From: CAZYPH01 sp964649095
Lineage (GTDB): Bacteria; Bdellovibrionota; UBA1018; UBA923
DNA length: 6,152 nucleotides
Assembly (NCBI GenBank): GCA_964649095.1
Contig: CAZYPH010000130.1
Location: 1-6,152 of the forward strand
Direction of reading: 5' to 3'
Part shown: piece after piece, positions 1-4,953 of the stretch
Numbering within the stretch: position 1 is the stretch's first letter
Layout of the letters: every line of letters begins with the position of its first letter
Notes under the pieces: model-generated
Database searches by the model: none
What the model was told of the DNA's origin: nothing
Seen by the model: the letters and a program-made list of their open reading frames with translations, nothing else
Program-made: the position numbers and the translations under genes

Positions 1-2
1 TT

Positions 3-1529
3 ATGACAACTATGGTATTGGCACAGGAAGCCTCTTCGAACGATAAGCACTATATTGAAAATAAGACGCTATTAGCGGCCTTGGTGATCCTAGTGAGTAA
101 TCTACCCGCGGAGCAAACGCATGCCGTACAACGAAGTAGTAGCATTCTCTTAGATTTACTACAGTCCTTGAAAAAATCAGAATACCAATCGTTTTTTGAC
201 GTTGCACTGATCCGCCTGGTGATTGAAAAAGTGAGGCACCTGACAAAACAGGGGCAGGTGATAGCATCGCATGACTGGGCCTTTCAAAGTGTTTTTAAAA
301 AGAATCATTTATTGGCGGATCAAATAATATCTGTTGATACATCGATTTTATTTATATTGACCTATTACTTAGACCCAACAGAAGTGCAATTAAGTCGCTA
401 TCTTGGTCAGTCGGTGGGTACGATACAGACAAAAAAAGATCAATTAAAACAATTGATATTGGCTCTAAATAAATGTGGAGTGTTCTATTTTGATCAAAAA
501 CTAGGAGAGTTAGAGTTGGCCCTTGCCACAACATTAAAGCCTGCCGGGCATTTTGACGGAGACCGATTTGTTTTGGATGGCTCAAACAAGCAAAGCAATC
601 AAAAGACGGCTGATTCGAAGGAGGCTCTGAATCGAGGTTCTAGTCGTAAATTTTTGGCATGGTTTCATCAGCGGCCATGGTACTTGAAAGTATTGGCCGA
701 GGGTATGTTGGCTAGTCTATTTGTAACCGCTTTGGTGTTGGTGTTGCCGCGGGCACGTTTGTTAATGGACAAGTGGTCGGAGTCTCGGCTTGAGTTGGAT
801 ACTATTCGGATGATGGCAACGGAGTCATTGCGTGAAGCGGGCAATATGTCGGTGCAGATGGTGCATACCGTTACGGAACGCTTAGGCCCTGACGGGAAAA
901 AATTAAAAGATGATGCGACTTTGCCTAAAGAAAAAACTGCCCAGTCCCCGAAGAGTGGGGGACTGTCAGAACGTATCTCTTCACTCTTTTCAAATAAAGC
1001 GGGGGTGCAGGAAAAACCAAATTTGAGCACCGCTCTGCCGTCTAATGTGACCGCTGTTCCATCGGAAGCGCCGACTGAGTTAACAGATCTTCAGAAAACC
1101 ATGGAGCGCGAAAACCCTGTCACAGCAGAAGTGCAGTCGGAGTTTTCTGAGGGTGATTCGAGTGTGGCACGCACCGACCGCACATATCGATTTTTATTGC
1201 AGGCAGTGGTTCCGGAGGATGTGGTTGGTCCGATTAGTAAGGCGTTGGAGTCGATCGAGGCCAAAGCTGTGGGAGCCGATTTGCTACAGAAAGATATTCC
1301 AGGAGGTATACTTTTTGATATATATATAAAACCAAATAAGTATTCTGAGCTGAAGCAAAGCTTGATAAATATTCTGGCCAGGAATGACCCTACGGGAACA
1401 GCAGAAAGCAGTGGTACAGAATCGATGGTTGGAAATTTGAACGATAGAATGAAAATTATTGTGAGCCGACTAAAAGACGAACCCATGGCGGGGTTTGTAC
1501 GGGTAAAGATTTGGATTCAAAAGATTTGA
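3..1529 (+). CDS. Hypothetical single-pass membrane protein with N-terminal HTH-like region
   Basis: I do not recognise this 508-residue protein. Residues 1-175 look alpha-helical and soluble. Within them, about 124-150 (DPTEVQLSRYLGQSVGTIQ and following) resemble the helix-turn-helix of sigma factor region 4 or LuxR-like domains: an acidic/Thr start, LSRYLGQS, then VGTIQTKK. Residues 230-249 (VLAEGMLASLFVTALVLVLP) are one clear membrane helix flanked by basic residues on both sides, so topology is not settled by charge. Residues about 290-390 are rich in S, T, P, E and K and are probably a disordered linker. Residues 394-508 form a small alpha/beta domain ending in alternating hydrophobics (VRVKIWIQKI). 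There is no signal peptide at the N terminus. The layout recalls membrane-bound anti-sigma factors or transmembrane transcription regulators, but this is inference. The start is uncertain: the ATG at 3 has only two bases before it, so the RBS is not visible and the frame may extend upstream; a second ATG lies at 12. A stem-loop follows the stop, which suggests separation from the next gene. Confidence 0.8.
   Translation: MTTMVLAQEASSNDKHYIENKTLLAALVILVSNLPAEQTHAVQRSSSILLDLLQSLKKSEYQSFFDVALIRLVIEKVRHLTKQGQVIASHDWAFQSVFKKNHLLADQIISVDTSILFILTYYLDPTEVQLSRYLGQSVGTIQTKKDQLKQLILALNKCGVFYFDQKLGELELALATTLKPAGHFDGDRFVLDGSNKQSNQKTADSKEALNRGSSRKFLAWFHQRPWYLKVLAEGMLASLFVTALVLVLPRARLLMDKWSESRLELDTIRMMATESLREAGNMSVQMVHTVTERLGPDGKKLKDDATLPKEKTAQSPKSGGLSERISSLFSNKAGVQEKPNLSTALPSNVTAVPSEAPTELTDLQKTMERENPVTAEVQSEFSEGDSSVARTDRTYRFLLQAVVPEDVVGPISKALESIEAKAVGADLLQKDIPGGILFDIYIKPNKYSELKQSLINILARNDPTGTAESSGTESMVGNLNDRMKIIVSRLKDEPMAGFVRVKIWIQKI
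942..965. repeat. Perfect 8-bp GC-rich inverted repeat inside the first gene
   Basis: CAGTCCCC at 942-949 is the exact reverse complement of GGGGACTG at 958-965, with an 8-base loop (gaagagtg). It lies in the part of the first gene that encodes the low-complexity linker after the membrane helix (about residues 314-321). The transcript could form a stable local hairpin. There is no T-run directly after it, so a terminator is not supported. It could be chance or the result of relaxed protein constraint in the linker. Confidence 0.5.
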
Positions 1530-1539
1530 ATTTTGCCTT

Positions 1540-1569
1540 CTGAGCAATCTTTGCTCAGGGTATTTTATT
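1540..1569 (+). terminator. Possible intrinsic terminator after the first gene
   Basis: CTGAGCAA (1540-1547) and TTGCTCAG (1551-1558) form a perfect 8-bp stem around a 3-base loop (tct), starting 11 bases after the TGA stop at 1527-1529. G-T wobbles could extend it by two pairs. A T-rich but interrupted tract (tattttatt, 1561-1569) follows two bases later. Position and shape fit a rho-independent terminator of moderate strength. The imperfect T-tract means read-through into the activator gene is possible. Confidence 0.5.
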
Positions 1570-1610
1570 GCCTGTTTTAAAATTCGACACTTCCTCCGAT
1601 CATAAGTCTA

Positions 1611-1618
1611 AGAGGTGA
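1611..1618 (+). promoter_or_regulatory. Extended Shine-Dalgarno of the sigma-54 activator gene
   Basis: AGAGGTGA matches the extended anti-SD complement (GGAGGTGA) with one mismatch and ends 3 bases before the ATG at 1622. Its TGA (1616-1618) is also an in-frame stop, which rules out any upstream start and fixes the ATG at 1622 as the earliest possible one. Confidence 0.75.
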
Positions 1619-1621
1619 CTC

Positions 1622-3265
1622 ATGATTCATTGGGAAGAAATCAAACACATGCACGTAATACGAAAGTTGATGAGCGTGTTGGGCGATTGGTTTCATATTG
1701 ATTTGTTATTCGTGGATTCGAGGGGGCAGATTCAAGAACTCGAAAACAGCCAAAAGAATCGTATCAAAAATCGATTGTTATCGCAGGTCGTTCACAAGAC
1801 GCTGTCGTTTGAAAAATTGGGTGGTTTTGCCACGTTTACTATAGAGAACCTTTCAAAGTCATCGACACAAAGTGTGCTGTTAGAGGGGCCGTTTGGTGCT
1901 GAATATGTTGTGGCATCAAAAATAACAGTAGATGGGGAGTTGCTGGGGGCTGTCATTGCGATGCCGTTCTTAAAGCAGGCGCTCTCGGAATCGGCCATCA
2001 AAGAGGCACTATCTCGGGCTAAAATTTTAGATCTTGACGTGAAAGAGTTCGAAGCAGCGTTGAACGAACTAAAAGTAGCGAGCGGCAAAGACCTAGACTA
2101 CCTGCGCCAGTTGGTCGATTTGGTTGCTCAAGAAGTGATAACCTATCAAACAGAAATTGCGACGCGCCAGGCCCGCATCGAGGCATTAAATCAGGAACTA
2201 GGCTCGCGTTATCGTTACGACAATATGATCGGCAAATCGAAACCGATGCAGGAACTTTACGGTCTGTTAGACAAAATCAAGTCGAGTGAAAGCTCAGTAC
2301 TTATTCAGGGTGAAAACGGAACGGGTAAAGAATTAATTGCCAAGGCGATCCACTACAGCAGTAGTCGCAAAGAGAAGGCGTTTGTCACAGTAAACTGTTC
2401 GGCGTTTAATGAAAACTTGTTGGACAGTGAATTGTTTGGTCACACAAAGGGTTCATTTACTGGGGCGATTAAAGACAAAAAAGGTCTCTTCGAAGTGGCC
2501 GATCATGGCACTTTGTTTTTAGATGAAATCGGCGATATGTCGCCCGCGATGCAGGTAAAACTTCTTCGAGTGCTTCAAGAGGGCACTCTAACACCAGTCG
2601 GCGGTACCGAGACTATTCGTGTCGATGTTCGTGTTTTGGCAGCAACGAATAGAGATTTAAAAGCGATGATCGAAGACGGTACGTTTCGTGAGGATTTGTA
2701 TTACCGAGTCAACGTCATCAACGTCTATGTGCCTTCGTTAAAAGAGCGCAAAGAAGATATTCCGTTGTTAGTCGATTTTTTTATGGCGCGAGGCTGTAAA
2801 GAAAAGAATTTGCCAATGAAACAGATGGCAAAACGTACGATGGAAAAAATTTATGACTACGCTTGGCCAGGCAATATCCGCGAGCTTGAAAATGAAATTG
2901 AACGCCTTTTAGTGCTTTCCGCTGACGATACGAAGATTCCAGCCGAGATGCTTTCCGCAAGAATACGTGATTGGGGCGAAAAGAATAAAATTCAAGGTGT
3001 ACGCGTGGCTGGTCGCTTAAAAGATGCTCTTGAAGAGTTAGAAAAAACAATGATTCGGGAAGGCCTCAAACGCACGAACTGGAATAAATCAAAACTAGCA
3101 AAAGAATTGGGCATTAGTCGTGCGGGATTGATTATGAAGGTTGATAAATACGGGTTAGATAAACGTAAACTATTGAAGGCTCAGCAAGAAGCCGCCCAAA
3201 ATGGTGGCAACATCATCGATGAAGATGAGGTTGAAGAAGACTTAAATTTTGAGGAGGCTGTTTAG
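1622..3265 (+). CDS. Sigma-54-dependent Fis-family transcriptional activator (bacterial enhancer-binding protein)
   Basis: This 547-residue protein uses ATP hydrolysis to remodel sigma-54 RNA polymerase at -24/-12 promoters. Residues 1-155 are a sensor with no receiver domain; the stretch around 93-116 (AEYVVASKITVDGELLGAVI) resembles the core of GAF/PocR-type ligand domains but contains no cysteines. A coiled linker (about 160-195) leads into the AAA+ domain from 199. Walker A is GENGTGKE (230-237, K236). The sigma-54 contact loop is GSFTGA (277-282), a variant of GAFTGA that keeps F279 and T280. Walker B is TLFLDE (297-302), sensor I is AATNRDL (340-346), R356 and R362 are candidate arginine fingers, and WPGNIREL (415-422) leads to sensor II. 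A Fis-type helix-turn-helix (NKSKLAKELGISRAGLIMK, 488-506) binds DNA. A tail of about 35 residues follows, with 9 acidic residues in the last 16. All catalytic elements look intact. The effector and target promoters cannot be read from the sequence; adjacency suggests acyl-CoA metabolism. Confidence 0.95.
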   Translation: MIHWEEIKHMHVIRKLMSVLGDWFHIDLLFVDSRGQIQELENSQKNRIKNRLLSQVVHKTLSFEKLGGFATFTIENLSKSSTQSVLLEGPFGAEYVVASKITVDGELLGAVIAMPFLKQALSESAIKEALSRAKILDLDVKEFEAALNELKVASGKDLDYLRQLVDLVAQEVITYQTEIATRQARIEALNQELGSRYRYDNMIGKSKPMQELYGLLDKIKSSESSVLIQGENGTGKELIAKAIHYSSSRKEKAFVTVNCSAFNENLLDSELFGHTKGSFTGAIKDKKGLFEVADHGTLFLDEIGDMSPAMQVKLLRVLQEGTLTPVGGTETIRVDVRVLAATNRDLKAMIEDGTFREDLYYRVNVINVYVPSLKERKEDIPLLVDFFMARGCKEKNLPMKQMAKRTMEKIYDYAWPGNIRELENEIERLLVLSADDTKIPAEMLSARIRDWGEKNKIQGVRVAGRLKDALEELEKTMIREGLKRTNWNKSKLAKELGISRAGLIMKVDKYGLDKRKLLKAQQEAAQNGGNIIDEDEVEEDLNFEEAV

Positions 3266-3296
3266 AAATCTTAGCCCACTTCGGGGGCCTTCTAAA
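3261..3296 (+). other. Two-part hairpin overlapping the activator stop codon
   Basis: TTTAGAA (3261-3267) is the reverse complement of TTCTAAA (3290-3296). Inside it, GCCC-a-C (3274-3279) pairs with GGGGC (3284-3288) around a TTCG tetraloop (3280-3283), with one bulged A. The outer stem contains the TAG stop (3263-3265). The two stems are separated by 6 bases on the left and 1 on the right. It could act as a weak terminator or as an mRNA 3'-end stabiliser, but no T-run follows on the + strand. The rest of the gap (3297-3352) is AT-rich; TTTAAT at 3324-3329 could be a -10 element, but no convincing -35 sits upstream. Confidence 0.4.
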
Positions 3297-3352
3297 AACC
3301 TCTACTTTCTAACATAAAGCAACTTTAATAAGCCCATCGACGCTGATAGCTT

Positions 3353-3358
3353 GGTGAT
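3353..3358 (+). promoter_or_regulatory. Shine-Dalgarno (GGTGAT) of the carboxylase beta gene
   Basis: GGTGAT pairs with the 5' side of the anti-SD (ATCACC) and ends 2 bases before the ATG at 3361, an acceptable offset for this extended register. It lacks the central GGAGG, so the site is of moderate strength. Its TGA (3355-3357) is in frame with the gene and therefore excludes an earlier start. Confidence 0.55.
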
Positions 3359-3360
3359 CG

Positions 3361-4947
3361 ATGGAAACGAAAAAGACACTTAGTAGTCACAGTAAGTTAG
3401 ACGAATTCAATTTACGTATACAACACAATCTCACACTTAGTGCCCCGTTGGAGCCACCGAGTAAGGCCTCTTCAAAAAAGGCTGGTTTCACGGCCCGGGA
3501 GCGCATCGAGTATTTATTAGATGAAGGCTCTTTTGTTGAGCTTGACCGTTTTGTTACTCACCGAGCCGTCGATTTTGGAATGGCCAATAAAAAATATTTA
3601 GGTGATGGCGTTATTACGGGCTTTGGTACCATTGCATCTAAAAAAGTATATATATTTTCTCAAGATTTTAGTGTTTTTGGAGGCAGTTTAAGCGGTGCTC
3701 ATGCTTCAAAAATATGTAAAGTAATGGATCTTGCTTTAAAAAGTGGCTGTCCTGTAATCGGTCTAAATGATAGCGGTGGCGCGCGTATTCAGGAAGGTGT
3801 TGAAGCGCTTGGTGGGTACGCCGAGATATTTTGGCGGAACACGCAGGCCAGTGGTGTGGTGCCACAAATTTCAGTGGTGCTTGGACCGTGCGCTGGTGGT
3901 GCGGTTTATAGTCCGGCGATTACGGATTTTATTTTTATGTGCGAGCGCTCTAGTTACATGTTTGTAACAGGGCCTGATGTGATTAAAGCAGTTACCCACG
4001 AGTCGGTTTCTAAAGAAGACTTAGGTGGGGCGCATACCCATTCTTCGAAGTCAGGGGTTTCACATTTTTCGTATGAAACAGAACAAGAAACTCTGAATGG
4101 TGTGCGAGAACTGTTTTCGTATTTGCCGTCAAATAACTTGGAAGAAGCCGCACGTCTTGCGACCAACGATAGTGCCACGCGATCAACGGATAAGATTTCT
4201 ACGATTATCCCAAAAAATGCGAAATTGCCTTACGACGTGCGCGCCGTAATTGAAGACATTGTAGACGAGGCTCGTTTTTTCGAGGTGCACCAGAATTATG
4301 CAGGCAATATCGTTATCGGTTTTGCAAGAATCGATGGGCGTGTAGTTGGTATGGTGGCTAATCAGCCAGCTGTTTTAGCAGGCTGTTTAGACATTGATGC
4401 CTCGACAAAAGCCGCACGTTTTGTGCGTTTTTGTGATGCGTTTCAGATCCCTCTTGTAACGCTCGTAGATGTTCCAGGCTTTTTGCCGGGCACAAATCAG
4501 GAGCATAACGGTGTCATTCGTCATGGTGCAAAGTTGTTGTACGCCTATGCCGAAGCGACAGTACCGAAAATTGCGCTGATCACACGTAAGGCGTACGGAG
4601 GTGCTTATGATGTGATGTCGAGTAAACACATTCGTGCGGATTTTAATTTCGCCTATCCGAATGCTGAAATTGCGGTGATGGGTGCTGAGGGTGCTGTAAA
4701 TATTCTCTATCGTAAGGAACTTGCTGCAGTAGCCCAAGACGAAAAAGCCGTGACCGCATTGCGCTCGCAATTGGTCGATGATTATCAGTCTCATTTTGCA
4801 AACCCGTTTAAGGCTGCCGAGTTGGGTTACATTGATGCAGTTATTCAACCAGAAGACACACGAAAGATGTTAGTAACGGCTCTGAATATGACGGATAGCA
4901 AGCGTGAAGCCCGTCCGAAACGAAAACACGGAAATATACCTCTTTAA
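3361..4947 (+). CDS. Acyl-CoA carboxylase, carboxyltransferase (beta) subunit, propionyl-CoA carboxylase type
   Basis: The 528-residue protein transfers CO2 from carboxybiotin to an acyl-CoA, most likely propionyl-CoA to give methylmalonyl-CoA. It is a cytosolic subunit that normally assembles as a hexamer. Its length fits the PccB/AccD5 family (about 510-540). The N-terminal crotonase-like half has the family entry motif TARERIEYLLDEGSF and the acyl-CoA-binding stretch LNDSGGARIQEGVEALGGY, with GARIQEG at about 140-146. GPCAGGAVYSP (from 175) follows. The C-terminal half carries VDVPGFLPGTNQEHNG and RKAYGGAYDVM (409-419), where D417 aligns with the Asp (D422 in Streptomyces PccB) known to favour propionyl- over acetyl-CoA. 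It ends in KHGNIPL, a typical family terminus. There is no zinc finger as in bacterial AccD, so it is not the fatty-acid-synthesis ACC subunit. It lies 6 bases before the biotin carboxylase gene. Methylcrotonyl- or geranyl-CoA carboxylase is less likely but not excluded by sequence reading alone. Confidence 0.95.
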   Translation: METKKTLSSHSKLDEFNLRIQHNLTLSAPLEPPSKASSKKAGFTARERIEYLLDEGSFVELDRFVTHRAVDFGMANKKYLGDGVITGFGTIASKKVYIFSQDFSVFGGSLSGAHASKICKVMDLALKSGCPVIGLNDSGGARIQEGVEALGGYAEIFWRNTQASGVVPQISVVLGPCAGGAVYSPAITDFIFMCERSSYMFVTGPDVIKAVTHESVSKEDLGGAHTHSSKSGVSHFSYETEQETLNGVRELFSYLPSNNLEEAARLATNDSATRSTDKISTIIPKNAKLPYDVRAVIEDIVDEARFFEVHQNYAGNIVIGFARIDGRVVGMVANQPAVLAGCLDIDASTKAARFVRFCDAFQIPLVTLVDVPGFLPGTNQEHNGVIRHGAKLLYAYAEATVPKIALITRKAYGGAYDVMSSKHIRADFNFAYPNAEIAVMGAEGAVNILYRKELAAVAQDEKAVTALRSQLVDDYQSHFANPFKAAELGYIDAVIQPEDTRKMLVTALNMTDSKREARPKRKHGNIPL

Positions 4948-4953
4948 ATATAT

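Noticed and set aside
19..33. TGGCAC resembling a sigma-54 -24 element near the start of the first gene
   Set aside because: The expected GC of the -12 element is not at the required spacing; the nearest GC is two bases too close and lacks the TTGC context. The site is also inside the coding frame.
1301..1329. AGGAGGTATA followed by an alternating TA tract, like an internal RBS and promoter in the first gene
   Set aside because: No usable start codon with a long frame follows; a TTG start would stop after four codons. The bases encode ordinary residues (PGGILFDIYIK), so chance is the simplest explanation.
668..1486. Two reverse-strand frames (668-1030 and 1091-1486) opposite the first gene
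   Set aside because: Although the + strand gene is itself unrecognised, it has a coherent membrane-protein layout and a terminator-like stem after its stop. The reverse frames show no domain, no SD and a Ser-rich composition typical of antisense frames.
1568..1606. Possible sigma-70 promoter (TTGCCT at 1568, TAAAAT at 1578) before the activator gene
   Set aside because: The two hexamers are only 4 bases apart, and neither has a partner at 16-18 bases, so no promoter can be supported from sequence alone.
3315..3337. Reverse-strand TGGGC...TTGC resembling a sigma-54 promoter in the gap before the carboxylase genes
   Set aside because: The spacing between GG and GC is off by at least two bases, and this spacing is nearly invariant. 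It would also read away from the carboxylase, into the activator gene.
4387..4848. 153-codon reading frame on the reverse strand
   Set aside because: It is antisense to the conserved C-terminal half of the carboxylase beta subunit, with no RBS or recognisable domain. It is a shadow of the real gene.
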